Shown: positions 21,150 to 33,363, counted from the stretch's first letter. The stretch is DNA of 64,000 nucleotides from Linum tenue (GCA_946122785.1 CAMGYJ010000010.1:27259608-27323607), one strand, 5' to 3'. Notes: generated by a model from the letters alone, not told the origin. Made by a program: numbers and translations.

Positions 21150-22600
21150 TACCACGTCGAACTTGCAATATGATTCACGAATTTGTTGAGCTCGCGACCT
21201 CGGTATCGTTAGATTTGTTTATTGTTGCTGTCATGATGGTCGCGAGGATACTAAACTCGTTGTCTACTAAATCTCATGCACTGCGTTATTGAGTTCATCC
21301 AAGTTGGACCAATCTTGGTGATGACCTCACAGCCCTACTTTTAATGTCATACAAAACAAGTTTAATGGCCCAACGTCGGCCATATTTCCTAAGTGGTCAA
21401 TGTCGTTTTGGTTAAGCAACGTCGGCACCACATCTCAATTTCGTAACATTGATGGCTCGGCCTCGTTTAAATGATAGACCTGCTCAACGACATTGCTCCC
21501 TTCCACACAATGGCATTTCTAATATAGTGGTGTCGTTGGGCCTATTCGACGTTGTTTTCTTTACCAAACAACGTCATTTGTATTTTACTTGTCTTAATTA
21601 AATTAAATAACCAACTCTGAACTCGCGACGTTGTTTTGTACTAAACAACATCGTTGAACTTGGCGAGCCGTCTCTTACCATGCGACATTGTTTTTAATCA
21701 AACAGCGTCGCTCTCAAATACTACAGCATTGCGGAGACCTCACGCGATATCGTTTTCAACTCTGCAACGTTGCCAAAACCGCAGTTGTGGTGCGACCTTG
21801 GTTGAGTTCTCTCCTTCTCCAGCAAGGAAAAAAGAGCACTCCTTTTCCAACCGCGACACTAACATTGCAGAGCCGAATGAATTCATGACCCATGGCTCAC
21901 CACATTGTTTTCTACTAAACAATGTCGTTTCAAGTACCACAACTTTGTTGGGCTTACTCACCGTATCGTTCTCTTCCCCAAACAGCTTCCTTTGCTTTTT
22001 TCTCCGCGACATTGTTTTATATTAAACACTGTCGTTTTCTAATCTGCGGTGTTGTTGATACCTCTCGCGACGTCGTTTTCAACTAAACGACACCGTCCAA
22101 AATAATCATTAAAAATATTAATTAATTAAACCGGCCGGCCATTCTGAAAACTTGGCCATTGCGAAGTCGTTTTTGAATTAAACCCTGTCGCTCTTGGTTC
22201 CGTAACCCATACTCACCCGCTTGGCCTGTCTAAACGACTGGGTTTGCCAGTATCGCGGCATTGTTGAGATTTTGACGATGTCGTTGACATCAGCGACATC
22301 GTTAAATCCCTCCGCGGCATTGCTTATCACTGAACGATGCCGTTTCTCTCTTCTTCCGACAAGGAATAAAAAAACACTCTTTTTCCAACAACAACACTAG
22401 TATTGTAAGGCCGAGTGAATTCGTGGCCCACAACATTTTTTTCTACTAAACAATGTCGTTTCAAGTACCAAGCTGCCGTCAAACCTCTTCGCGGTGCCGT
22501 CGAGCCTCTTCGTGTTGTCGTTTAAATTCTTCGCGACATTGCTCTACTTCCAACAACACCGTTTTTTGCCATTGGGTATTGCATTAAATGCCAATACTAA
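21150..22600. repeat. Field of short CGACATTGTTT / AACAATGTCG inverted motifs
   Basis: Units of the form (G)CGACATTGTTTT, a 5-8 base loop, then AAACAATGTCGTTT recur with variation. Examples start near 21902, 22006, 22067 and 22437, with half-units throughout. A longer block is present twice: about 21800-21945 and 22355-22470 share GCACTCCTTTTCCAAC-like text, GAATTCRTGRCCCA and CTACTAAACAATGTCGTTTC, then AAGTACCA. No protein coding is supported. This is either a decayed repetitive element or an LTR-like region. Confidence 0.6.
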
Positions 22601-23235
22601 TTAATGAGGCATTTAATTAACCCAAAAGAATTGTAAGTGTCAACAGTTCTTTTGGTTCTTTCATCTCCACAAGTTGTTGTCACATTATTTTGCATGTCGG
22701 ATTTAACATTGGATACCAAATGAGAAGTATTGTGCTCTGATTTTGGGGAAACAAAAGCTAGATAATTATTTTGCACAAATGACAAATTGTTGTGACCACT
22801 GTTGAATAATTACCATTTCACTTTTCTTTTCTTCCATTATGTAAGAGTAAGGTTGTCAAATCGGTTTATACCGTTTTGCTGGTTTGGCAAGTGAAATGGT
22901 ACGACCGGTGGTATAATCATTTTGGGCAAAATACATCTTCATAGCCACAATTATCCACTTTGTGACAATAATAGCCAATTTTTGAAAAATACCCAAATAT
23001 AGCCACACTTTTCAAACTAATTTGACAAATTTAGCCATTTTCGTTAAAAACTTTAACACCGTTAGGAGTTCCGTAAAAAACATGGCACTTGTGCTGATGT
23101 GGATGCCACCTTAAATTACATGTCAACTCCAACTAGACAAACCATACCACCTAGATGTCACATAATTTAATTATTTAATAAAAAAATCTTAAAATTTTAC
23201 ATTTTTTCCCTTGCCCACAGCGGGAGCCTGGAACC

Positions 23236-24161
23236 CGCAGAAGTTATTCTGCTAACAGGCCAAACCGTTAGCAGATACTAACAGGGCAGGATGAAGGGCC
23301 ACGTCGGCCCATGTTTGATCCAACGGAGGAGCTCTCGGCTCGGTGGTGGCTCACTTAAGTGAGCTGAAGGTGGGCCAACAAGCAAAATCCGGCCAAAATC
23401 CGGCCCAGCGTGCGGCGGGCAGCGGAGCTGAGCAAGTGGCGTGGTGGGCCCAGCTTGATTTTGGGCGGGAGAATGGAGAGGAGTGGAAAGAGAACCAAAT
23501 TTTATGGGCCCATGTTAGTATTATGTAAGTGTTGTTTGTGTGGATATTTATTTGTTCTCAGTCGATATTAATTTATGTTATATTGATATTGCTTTGTATT
23601 ATTGTTGAAATTTTGGGCCGTAATATTCCTTTGCAAAACAATATCCTACACACTATCAAGTCCTAACTCGTAAGGCTTGCAACCTTAGTTAGGGCTGCCC
23701 GCCGAGGGCCCATGGGCCGAAGGCCCATTAAATCATATTAGTTTTTATTGACGAGCGGTTTATTTTTTAGGGTTGATTGTTTAGGTTTGGTTTATGGTTT
23801 ACGGTTTACGGTATAGAGGTTAGGGTTAAGGTTTCAACATAAGGGTTTGGGTTCTCTTTAGGGTTTAGGGTTTTGTCTGGTTAGTATGAATATCTATTAT
23901 TTCCTAATTATATTGTTTTTAGAGTTTATTTAGTAGTGTTGATTGTTTAGGGTTTAGAGTTCAGTGTTTAGGGTTTAGAGTTTAGCGAATGTTTGAGTTT
24001 ATTTGAACCCGAGGAAACATTCCCTTAGTTCATGTGTTTGGATATTTTTGTGGAACCTTTGAATATTCTCAGCTTGGGAAAACAATAATAGTTTTATTTT
24101 TTTAGTGTTTAGTGATTAGGGTGATAGAGTTTAAAGTTTAGGGTTTAGGGTACAAATAGAA
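23236..24161 (+). other. Left terminal region of the 16-kb element
   Basis: GC-rich to about 23520, then AT-rich with TGGATATTTAT, TTTAGGGTT and similar phrases. A block at 23640-23750 (TCCTACACACTATCAAGTCC and GGCTGCCCGCCGAGGGCCCA) recurs at 28030-28145. No gene recognised. Confidence 0.45.
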
Positions 24162-25330
24162 GATATTAGTTTGTGTGTTGTGGATACTTGTCTTTTTTAG
24201 TTGTAATACTTTTTTCTCAAATTAAGATATTCATTAAAAATTTTATGATATTTTTCCGGGTTGTGTGGATATTTATTTGAACCCGAGGAAATAATCCTTT
24301 AGTTCATGTGTTTGGATATTTTTCTGGGTTGTCTGGGTATTTGTCTGGGTTGTCTGGATATTTTTCTGGGTTGTCTGGATATTTAATTGATATTAGTTTG
24401 TGTGTTGTGGATACTCGTCTTTCCTTGTTGTAATACTTGTTTCTAACATACTGATATTTATTCAAAATATTTTGAACATTCCCTTAGTTCATGTTTTTGG
24501 ATATTTTTGTGGAACCTTTGAATATTCTCAGCTTGGGAAAACAATAATAGTTTTATTTTTTTAGTGTTTAGTGATTAGGGTGATAGAGTTTAGGGGTTAG
24601 GGTTAGGGTACAAATAATAGATATTAGTTTGTGTGTTGTGGATACTCGTCTTTCCTTGTTGTAATACTTGTTTCTAACATACTGATATTTATTCAAAATA
24701 TTTTGAACATTCACTTAGTTCATGTGTTTGGATATTTTTGTGGAACCTTTGAATATTCTCAGCTTGGGAAAACAATAATAGTTGTATTTTTTTAGTGTTT
24801 AGTGATTAGGGTGATAGAGTTTAGGGGTTAGGGTTAGGGTACAAATAATAGATATTAGTTTGTGTGTTGTGGATACTCGTCTTTCCTTGTTGTAATACTT
24901 GTTTCTAACATACTGATATTTATTCAAAATATTTTGAACATTCACTTAGTTCATGTGTTTGGATATTTTTGTGGAACCTTTGAATATTCTCAGCTTGGGA
25001 AAACAATAATAGTTTTATTTTTTTAGTGTTTAGTGATTAGGGTGATAGAGTTGAAAGTTTAGGGTTTAGGGTACAAATAGTAGATATTAGTTTGTGTGTT
25101 GTGGATACTTGTCTTTTCTAGTTGTAATACTTTTTTCTCAAATTATGATATTCGTTAAAAATTTTATGATATTTTCCCGGGTTGTGTGGATATTTATTTG
25201 AACCCGAGGAAATATTCCTTTAGTTCATGTGTTTGGATATTTTTCTGGGTTGTCTGGGTATTTGTCTGGGTTGTCTGGATATTTTTCTGGGTTGTCTGGA
25301 TATTTAATTGAATCTGAGCAGCATGGTTTC
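24162..25330 (+). repeat. Tandem array of a unit of about 231 bp
   Basis: The start phrase GATATTAGTTTGTGTGTTGT recurs at about 24162, 24389, 24620, 24851 and 25083, a spacing of 227-232 bases. Each unit contains TGGATATT, CTTAGTTCATGT-TTTGGATA, AGCTTGGGAAAACAATAATA and GGGTTAGGGTACAAATA. Middle units are nearly identical, so the array expanded recently or is being homogenised. Confidence 0.85.
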
Positions 25331-25353
25331 AGATTGTTTTCCCCTTAGTGAAA
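25316..25353 (+). pseudogene. Small transposase exon fragment
   Basis: GAGCAGCATGGTTTCAGATT and the next phrase GTTTTCCCCTTAGTGAAAC match the transposase exon near 31575-31612 with a few differences. It lies at the junction between the tandem array and the F-box gene region. Confidence 0.7.
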
Positions 25354-25807
25354 CAACTGAAATGACAGGTACACCACGGATTCAACACAAAATACTCTAC
25401 CACTAACTTTTCGGTACTGTTTTAGCGTTATTGGTCACACATACATATCCAAGTTCCCCGTGAAAGTTGAAACCATTGCTTAATTACTAATTACTAGGAT
25501 GAGTTCGTACTACATCACACATGCAAATCCAAATGAAATTCACAAACTGTCTTGCTCCATTCCATCGACGATAGCACAGCATTCTCCGGGGTGATCTTAC
25601 GGGGTAGACAAAATTCCAACCGGTATTGTTAATGGTACCTACAACCGGCCACAAGTTTCAAGTCAAAGGAGGATATATAGTAACATAGAACAGAAAAAGG
25701 AATCAGCAAGTAGGTTGCAGAATCGTTCAAGGCGAAACATTGGATTGAATAATTTCACATTCAACAAGCATATATCTAGTTGAGTTGAACCTACTTACCC
25801 CACTTTG

Positions 25808-27028
25808 CTAATTATCCATGTTTGGCGAAACTAAGGTCTCCATATAGATCACAGGAGGACCATCGCGATCGGACAAGCCTCTCGATGCAGGGAACCTTAT
25901 AGTGTTGTTCTTGGAATTGTAAATGAACAAATCTTCACCGTTATTCCAAAGAGCCTCACCGCTGTCTGAAATGTAAAGTGGAGTGTATAACATTGCATCG
26001 ACCACAGCCTGATCAACACTAAACAACTTAGTCCAAGCATCTGTCACCCTTGGCTCTTTCATCACCCATACCTCACACGAACGGAAACCATCAAATTGCA
26101 CAACACAAAGACGATCAACAAATGATTCTATGTCCCAACTAGTACCAGCGCCATGAAATTCAGGTAGTTTCACCTTGTTATATTTTTCTGTTGCAAGATC
26201 AAGTGAGACTAGGGTGTCCCTCTGGTTATTCCTTTCACCCTCAGAACTTGACACTCGATAGTAAAGACGGCCAGCAAAAAACTTTGCATCCGCCTCCGTA
26301 TCTGATGGAACCCCATACTTAAAATTCTCGATTCTCCTCCATGACGAAGTTTTCAGAGCAAAGACTTGAACTTGAGTTTCAGCTGGATAGGAAATCACTA
26401 CTACCACTTTGTAATCATCAAGATGACTATCATAACCAAATCCAAAATACGTGTCAGACATTTGCACCTGTTCCTCTAACATATCATAGGGGAAAGCGGG
26501 CAATGTCCTCATAACTCTGGAAGATGGGTTCCATACCGCCACCTGGTTGTAACGCCAGAGAAAAGAGCAAAGCAACCCATCGCATGACCCAACAACCCGA
26601 TCCTCAAATTGACTGAATCCTTCAAACAAACCCCCAAGCTCGATGGGGTCGATCCGGGGGCCATTGTATAAAGACTTTACCGACCACGAGTGCAAACCCC
26701 AATCAGCAACAGGAGGACTCCCTTCGAGGGGTTGGTAATCCAAGCGCTCGATGAAGTTGAAACAACTCCTGAACAGCCTATCAACGCAATTCGGCTTGAC
26801 ATCCGACAACACTTTCATACTTCTCAGATGTTCTTTCACGAAATCGGGACTGGAAATTAAGGTTTTGAACCATTTGGAGACGCACCTGAACCGGAGGAGC
26901 GAAGCCACAGGTAGCCAAATCAAAATCTTGACGATGAGATCCGGATGAAGCACAGGAAAAGGCCGCCGGTGCCGCGCCTGCGGTACCCTCGCCGCCGTGG
27001 TGTTTTCAACCGAAGGAGTCTCCACCAT
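25808..27028 (-). CDS. F-box protein with FBA (F-box associated) domain
   Basis: The single-exon frame encodes about 406 aa. I chose ATG 27028 (MVETPSVENT); an upstream in-frame ATG at 27091 would add a poly-Lys run encoded by a T-tract. Residues about 26-65 form the F-box (LHPDLIVKILIWLPVASLLR then CVSKWFKTLISSPDF), which binds SKP1 in an SCF ubiquitin ligase. The rest fits the FBA type 1 pattern: GSCDGLLCSF, VAVWNPSSR, YFGFGYDSHLDDYKVVVV, SWRRIENF and YISDSGEALWNN. This resembles CPR1/CPR30-like F-box proteins, which recognise substrate through the C-terminal part. No frame damage is seen. The gene lies wholly inside the 16-kb element, flanked on both sides by element repeats and transposase fragments. 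It may be captured host cargo. Its target is unknown. Confidence 0.85.
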   Translation of the reverse strand: MVETPSVENTTAARVPQARHRRPFPVLHPDLIVKILIWLPVASLLRFRCVSKWFKTLISSPDFVKEHLRSMKVLSDVKPNCVDRLFRSCFNFIERLDYQPLEGSPPVADWGLHSWSVKSLYNGPRIDPIELGGLFEGFSQFEDRVVGSCDGLLCSFLWRYNQVAVWNPSSRVMRTLPAFPYDMLEEQVQMSDTYFGFGYDSHLDDYKVVVVISYPAETQVQVFALKTSSWRRIENFKYGVPSDTEADAKFFAGRLYYRVSSSEGERNNQRDTLVSLDLATEKYNKVKLPEFHGAGTSWDIESFVDRLCVVQFDGFRSCEVWVMKEPRVTDAWTKLFSVDQAVVDAMLYTPLYISDSGEALWNNGEDLFIYNSKNNTIRFPASRGLSDRDGPPVIYMETLVSPNMDN

Positions 27029-27592
27029 TTCGATCGGCCAAAGGAAACGACACAATTTTTTTTTTTTTTTTTTACAATGGAAACGACACAAAGGGAACCG
27101 CTATGAGCGGTTTACTTTACTGCTGGCTAGTTCTAGGGTTCTAGCTGGGCTTACTTGAATCGGGCTTTGAAAGAAACACCAAACAAAACCCAACTCCCTC
27201 GACCCAATAGAAAATATTATTTTGTGTGATGTGGATATTTTTTGAAACGATCTTAATACGTTTTACTAAGGAACTGATAGTTATTTTTAATAAATTGATA
27301 TTTGTCTGGGTTGTATGGATACTTGTCTTTCCTAGTCATAATACATGTTTCTCACATACTGATATTTATTCAAAATATTTTGATTTGTTTCCTGGTTGTG
27401 TGGATATTTAATTGAACTTGATGAAATATTTCCTTAGTTCATGTGTTTGGATATTTGAATTGAATCTGAGGAAATATTAACTTAGTTCATGTGTTTGGAT
27501 ATTTGTGTGGAACCTTAAAATATTCTCGGATTGGGCACATGTTGATAGTTTTATTGTTTTAGTGTTTAGTGATTAGGGTGATAGAGTTTAAA

Positions 27593-27775
27593 GTTTAGGG
27601 TTTAGGGTTAGGGTTTAGGGTTAGGGTTTAAGGTTAGGGTTTAGGCCTAGGGTTTAGGGTTAGGGTTTAGGGTTAGGGTTTAAGGTTAGGGTTTAGGGTT
27701 AGGGTTTAGGGTTAGGGTTTAGGGTTTAGGGTTTAGGGTACAGGGTTAGGGTTTAGGGTTTAGGGTTAGGGTACA
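27593..27775 (+). repeat. Telomere-like TTTAGGG / TTAGGG array
   Basis: About 180 bases alternate GGTTTAGGG and GGTTAGGG units with few deviations. TTTAGGG is the plant telomere repeat and TTAGGG is a variant. Shorter tracts occur at 23780-23990, 24600, 28240 and 30885. Tracts on the opposite strand (CCCTAAA) lie at 38680-38990. Confidence 0.85.
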
Positions 27776-27869
27776 AATAGTGGATATTAGTTTGTGTGTT
27801 GTGGATACTTGTTTTTTCTAGTTGTAATACTTTTTACTAACAAAAATTTTGGCATAAGTTGTAATACTT

Positions 27870-27960
27870 GTGTGGATATTTTGGCATAAGTTCCAAAAAT
27901 CATCTTATTGATCTTTTCTACTACGTCGACAGCGAGGCCAAGTTTGATGAGGGTTTAGAG
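27870..27960 (+). pseudogene. Second transposase exon fragment
   Basis: TTTTGGCATAAGTTCCAAAA and the following TACTACGTCGACAGCGAGGC phrase match the transposase exon at 31497-31570. In the transposase this block directly precedes the one copied at 25316. Here the two fragments lie in reverse order around the F-box gene. Confidence 0.75.
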
Positions 27961-28869
27961 TTCTGGTTTTCAATTTTTGAAAGATTGGAATATTGTGTCT
28001 TACATCAAATTAAACACACTAGCAAGTCCTACACACTATCAAGTCCTAACACGTAATGCTTGCAACCATAGTTAGGGCTGCCCGCCGAGGGCCCATAGGC
28101 CGAAGGCCTATTAAATAATATTAGTTTTTATTGTTGGTGTTTGGATATTTGTGTGGAACCTTTGAATATTATCAGCTTGGGAAAACAATAATAGTTTTAT
28201 TTTTTTAGTGTTTTATTGATTAGGGTGATAGAGTTTAAAGTTTAGGGTTTAGGGTACAAATAGTAGATATTAGTTTGTGTGTTGTGGATACTTGTCTTTT
28301 CTAGCTGTAATACTTTTTTCTCAAATTATGATATTCATTAAAAATTTTATGATATTTTTCCGGGTTGTGTGGATATTTATTTGAACCCGAGGAAATATTC
28401 CTTTAGTTCATGTGTTTGGATATTTTTCTGGGTTTGCTGGGTATTTGTCTGGGTTGTCTGGATATTTTTCTGGGTTGTCTGGATATTTAATTGATATTAG
28501 TTTGTGTGTTGTGGATACTCGTCTTTCCTTGTTGTAAACTTTAGGGTTTAGGGTTAGGGTACAAATAGTAGATATTAGTTTGTGTTTTGTGGATATTTAT
28601 TTGAACCTAAGTAAATATTCCCTTAGTTTATGTGTTTGGATATTTGTGTGGAACAAAATATTGATATTAGTTGGGGTGTTGTGGATATTTTTCAGTATTT
28701 GTTGTAATATGTTTTATTTATTTCTTGATGGTTTGTTGTATTATTGTGGTATTTGTTTGTGTTTCTTGGATATTTCTCTGTACCTATTGAATATTCATCT
28801 ATTTTTTGTGTTGGATATTTGTGTGGATTGTTGAGATACTATTCGTGGTGCCGTGGATACTTGTATTCC

Positions 28870-29115
28870 AGAATATCTTAGTATGGGTGGGCCCAAATCA
28901 GTTTTGGGTGGGCTTTTGGGTCTTTTCAACAAATTGGGGAAAGAATAGAAGTGATGGGCAATTAATGCCACAACCACTTTTTCTCTCTCAACTCTCCCAA
29001 CCCCTTCTTCTCTCTTCTTTGCTCTGAACTTCCTCTTCTCTTCTCCGACGGAAAAGTCGCCGGCGGCGACCTGCCTCTTTCCTCTTCTTCCTCCGGCGTC
29101 CAGGAAACGTTGCTG
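28870..29115 (+). promoter_or_regulatory. Probable promoter/5' UTR of the transposase gene
   Basis: The TGGATATT filler stops at about 28875 and is replaced by TC-rich DNA (CTCTCTCAACTCTCCC, CCTTCTTCTCTCTTC) and CGCCGGCGGCGACC ahead of ATG 29116. A similar CT-rich, CGGCGGCGAC-containing block precedes the protease gene on the other strand (39010-39400). Confidence 0.45.
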
Positions 29116-32100
29116 ATGATGATCCATGATGAGGCCGAGTTAGATCCTCCACAAACGAGCTCGTCCCATGAAGAAGAAGAATTTGTTGATGGTGTATTAG
29201 AAGGTTTGACTCAAATAGATGGTGGTTGTGGGTTTGGCTTCGATGCTACAGTAAAAGAAGAAGAAGAAGAAGGTGATTGTGGATTGACATATTTATAAGT
29301 TTGTGTTGTTGAGTTTTGGTTGGGAGCATTGAATGAAATTTAATGTCTTTGGTGTGAGTTTAATGTTTGTTGGTCTTCTTGGATTCTACTATGAGCTAGT
29401 TGGATACTTGTTACCTACTGTTTGTTGGACGTAGTTTGTAGCCCATGTTTATTTTGTGTGGATACTAGTCTGGGCATATATTATATTCATTGAAATATTG
29501 TGGATACTAGTACGTTGGATTATAATACTGATGTTTATTTTGGGTGGATACTAGTCTGGGCATATATTATATTCATTGAAATATTGTGGATACTAGTACG
29601 TTGGATTATAATACTGATACATATTTGGAGAAATGGGATACGATTTTAAGATTCATGGATACTACTGTTTATGGATATTTGTTACACGTATTCTAGTGTG
29701 AGTTTAATGTTTGTTGGTCTTCTGGGATTCTACTATGAGCTAGTTGGATACTTGTTACCTACTGTTTGTTGGACGTAGTTTGTAGCCCATGTTTATTTTG
29801 TGTGGATACTAGTCTGGGCATATATTATATTCATTGAAATATTGTGGATACTAGTACGTTGGATTATAATACTGATACATATTTGGAGAAATGGGATACG
29901 ATTTTAAGATTCATGGATACTACTGTTTATGGATATTTGTTACACGTATTCTGGGAATTTCTCTGGGCGCATTGGATACTAACTGGCAATGGAAATATCT
30001 CGCAGCTCACAACACTTCGGACCTAGAAGATGATGAAGCGAGGAATAACATCTTTTTTCGCACTAAGGAAGAGTGTGTTCGTTTCTACGAACGCTATGCT
30101 CACAAGAAAGGGTTTGGTGTTCGAGTAGATTCGCAACATTTGAGAAAAAGGAAGAATTCTGAAGGAGAGGTGGTGGAAATTTATGCCTACCTTTATTATG
30201 TTTGTAATAAGGAAGGGTCAACGGAAGAAGTCAATGTTCAGAAACAGAAACATGGAGAGGATTCCGTTGTAGAGAGAAGTCGCACTAAAAGAAAGAGGTC
30301 TCGAATTAGGGGTGAATGCCCCGCCCTTGTTCGTTTCCGATGGGATGAGAATAGGGATGGATATGTGGTGCACAGTTTCATGGGAGCTCACAATCATGAT
30401 TTGCAGCCCACCAAGCATGCTCACCTATTAAAGTCAAACAAGTCCGTTAGCGTTCCTCAAGGACTTGTTGCTGAAGCAAATCGCAATGCCGGGATGAGCC
30501 TTAGGTCATCGTATCAGCTATTGGCTGAGTGTGCCGGTGGGTATGAGAACTTGACTTTTACCAAATGTGATCAGAAGAACCATTTGAACAAGAATAGACA
30601 AAAGACTATGTCTCGTGGCGAAGCGACTTTCTTGATGGACTACTTTCAAGACCAAAAGGAGAAGTATCCCGGCTTCTTTTATGCTGTAGAGGTAGATTGT
30701 GAGGAGAAAGTTGCCAATATTTTTTGGGCAGACAGTAGGATGCGTGAAGATTATGCACTTTTCGGAGACTCTGTCTCCTTCGACACCACCTTCCGAACCA
30801 ATAAACACTTCCGGCCATTGGGTATGTTGACCACTTATTTTCCTTATTTTTTTGGACAACGCAAACGGGTGATAGAGTTTAAACTTTAGGGTTTAGGGTA
30901 CAAATAGTAGATATTAGTTTGTGTGTTGTGGATACTTGTCTTTCCTAGTTGTAATACTTGTTTCTGACATTATGATATTTATTCAAAATATTATGATGTT
31001 TTTCCGGGTTGTGTGGATATTTATTTGAAACCGAGGAAATATTCCTTTAGTTCATGTGTTTGGATATTTTTCTGGGTTGTCTGGGTATTTGTCTGGGTTA
31101 TCTGGATATTTTTCTGGGTTGCTGGATATGTGTCTGGGTTGTCTGGATATTTTTCTGGGTTGTCTGGATATTTGTCTGGGTTGTATGGATATTTGTCTGG
31201 TTATGCATTGTTTTTAATACCAAGTCTTTTGCAGGGATGTTTGTAGGTTTCAATCATCACCGACAAACTTGTGTGTTTGGCGCTTGTTTGCTATATGACG
31301 AGACAACTCCTTCTTTTGAATGGTTGTTTGAAGCATTTAGTCGGTGCATGAAGAGGAAACTCCCAGTGACCATCTTCACAGATCAGGACGCCGGTATGGC
31401 AGCTGCCCTTAGAAAGGAGTGGCCAGATGTGTTTCATGCCCTCTGTACTTGGCACATCTTGATGAATGCGAAGAAGAATCTTCGTAAGAGCAAGAAATTT
31501 TGGCATAAGTTCCAAAATCATCTTGCTTATCTTTTCTACTACGTCGACAGCGAGGCCGAGTTTGATGAGGCATGGAGCAGCATGGTTTCGGATTGTTTTC
31601 CCGGTAGTGAAACTGTCGATGGCCACCAATGGATGCAATATTTGAAGAAATTTCGTCATCAATGGTGTTCCTTATATCTGAGAGATCAATTCACAGCGGG
31701 AATGTTGACAACGCAAGCCAGTGAGTCGTGCAATTCACAAGTGCGACTCTTCTTGAAACCGAAACATAATCTCGACGAGTTTTTCATTCACTTTACCGGG
31801 TACGTTATCCAAATACTGGTTGGAAATTTATGGATATTACTTAGCCCCTTAAGGACATTTGTAGATTATTTTCTGGTATTTGTATGTGATGCTAGGATAC
31901 ATTTTTGTGTTGTTTGGATATTTTCTCTGTTTGTCATGGATACTAGTCTGGGCAATTTGGTTTTCTTCATACATGCAGTTTGTTGGCTGACAAAAGGCGC
32001 AAAGAGACTGAGTCCGACTATGATGCCTTACAATCAGCCCCTTACATAGTGTTGGAGAAAAGTTCCATCCTCCAACATGCTGCCAAGATCTTCACGAAAA

Positions 32101-32967
32101 ATATCTTCCACCGGATTCAAGAGCAATATCTGGAAATTGAGGACTATCTAATTGAGCTTGTTCAAGATAATAGGGATGATGGCTTCATTAGCTACCGTAC
32201 ATATAAGATGGAGGATGATGAGCGTAGCGATGAACGTGTCATTCTTGTCGATACTTCTACGGCCACATTGGTATGCGATTGTAGGATGTTTAGAACATTC
32301 GGGGTCTTATGTCGGCATATGCTTAAGGTGATGCGATTTCTTGGAGAGTTTGGGAACGATAGTATGAGAACTATTCCAGATCATTACATACTCAAGCGAT
32401 GGACGTTGGAGGCGAGAAGGAAAGAGGTTGGTGATGGTGATGCTGATGAGAAAGGCGATACTTCACATAGTCATGAGAATGAGACGGGAAAAGGAGATAT
32501 AGCAATGAGGTACCGAGAAACCACTGCAATGTTTAATCAGCTCGCAACAAAATTGTCAATGGCGGATGAGAAAGTGTACAACAGGTGGATGGGAGCATTG
32601 CAGAAAGTGTGCAAGGAGGCAAACAAGGCATTGTCAAAGACTATAACTAGCGAGGACGGTAAGTGTATCGAATATTTTTTGTAAATTAGTATAAGTTAAT
32701 ATCATTGGATGGATTACTTAAGCCACTAACATTGTAGGGAATTATGTACCAACAACTGGCCTCTCTCTCAAAGAGAAGAGTAATCCAAGGAAGCACGGCA
32801 AGGAACGTTATAAGTCCACGAATGAGAAAGAGCGTCGTCGAAAGAAGATTGTCTATGGAAAGAGATTGAAAGCATTGGAAGTGCTAGCACAGGAAAACCA
32901 TTTTCAACATGATGACCATCTCACCGACTTGGAAGACGACCTTGCTGAATTTGGGAGTGGATATTAG
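29116..32967 (+). CDS. FAR1/MULE-type transposase, intact five-exon model
   Basis: Exons: 29116-29272, 30006-30821, 31235-31799, 31979-32658 and 32738-32967. All junctions are GT-AG and phases match, giving 2448 nt and 815 aa without an internal stop. Residues about 68-185 are a FAR1-type zinc-binding DNA-binding domain (FRTKEECVRFYERYAHKKGF ... GECPALVRFRW ... HNHDL). The MULE catalytic domain shows D in SFDTTFRTN (about 311), D in FTDQDAGM (about 374), C-x-x-H in CTWH and E in TQASESCNSQ (about 487). A SWIM zinc finger follows at about 612-627 (CDCRMF then LCRHML), and the C-terminus is basic (KERRRKKIVYGKR). Introns are packed with TGGATATT motifs. Host FAR1-like factors look similar, but location, convergent partner and TIRs support a transposase. 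The first exon is the least certain. Confidence 0.85.
29351..29950 (+). repeat. Tandem duplication of about 346 bp in intron 1 of the transposase
   Basis: GTGTGAGTTTAATGTTTGTT recurs at about 29351 and 29697, and the following text (GGATACTAGTCTGGGCATAT, ACGTTGGATTATAATACTGA) is repeated nearly identically. The same text occurs on the opposite strand at 37440-37590 and 38160-38410. Confidence 0.8.
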
Positions 32968-33363
32968 TCTGTCAAACTCAGATATTTTTTAAGCAGGCTA
33001 CGATATTTATCTACCTTGCTGAATTTGGGTGAGGATATTAGTATGCAATGTAGGGATATGTGTTTTGGTTCTACAAATATTATCTCTAAACATTCGGATA
33101 TTTTTTTAGTTTGGGTGTTTTGGATATCAATTTGGGTCATATGATATACTTTAGTTGAAGGAAAGATATTCTTAATCTATCTTTGATAAACTAATAAACC
33201 GAGCAATAATTTAAACGACAATAGTGTTTACTTTTGTACAAATGTTACCAAAATAACACACTCCAGCTTATACTAATAAAGCGAGTGATCAGGATAGAGT
33301 TATTGTCTTCTTTTCTCCAAGGACTTCCCAAAATGAAACATAAACATCAACAGTACATAAGTT
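32968..33363. other. Short spacer between convergent transposase and protease genes
   Basis: AT-rich, with the last plus-strand TGGATATCAATT-type motifs near 33120. Motif orientation switches to TATCCA from about 33835 onwards. No gene. Confidence 0.5.

Noticed and set aside
21150..22600. CRISPR-like or tRNA-like repeats
   Set aside because: Motifs are irregularly spaced, variable and palindromic; no cloverleaf or spacer structure.
24162..25330. CRISPR-like array
   Set aside because: Repeat units are about 231 bp with no short repeat/unique spacer pattern; this is a plant nuclear tandem array.
27029..27091. N-terminal extension of the F-box protein with a poly-Lys run
   Set aside because: The extension is encoded by a T-tract with no family similarity; ATG 27028 gives the expected start.
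29891..30005. Upstream part of the frame before the transposase FAR1 exon, and the Trp/Phe/Leu-rich frame at 31054-31234
   Set aside because: Both are intron repeats (TGGATATTTGT, CTGGGTTGTC) read through by chance; good acceptors at 30005 and 31234 separate them from the exons.
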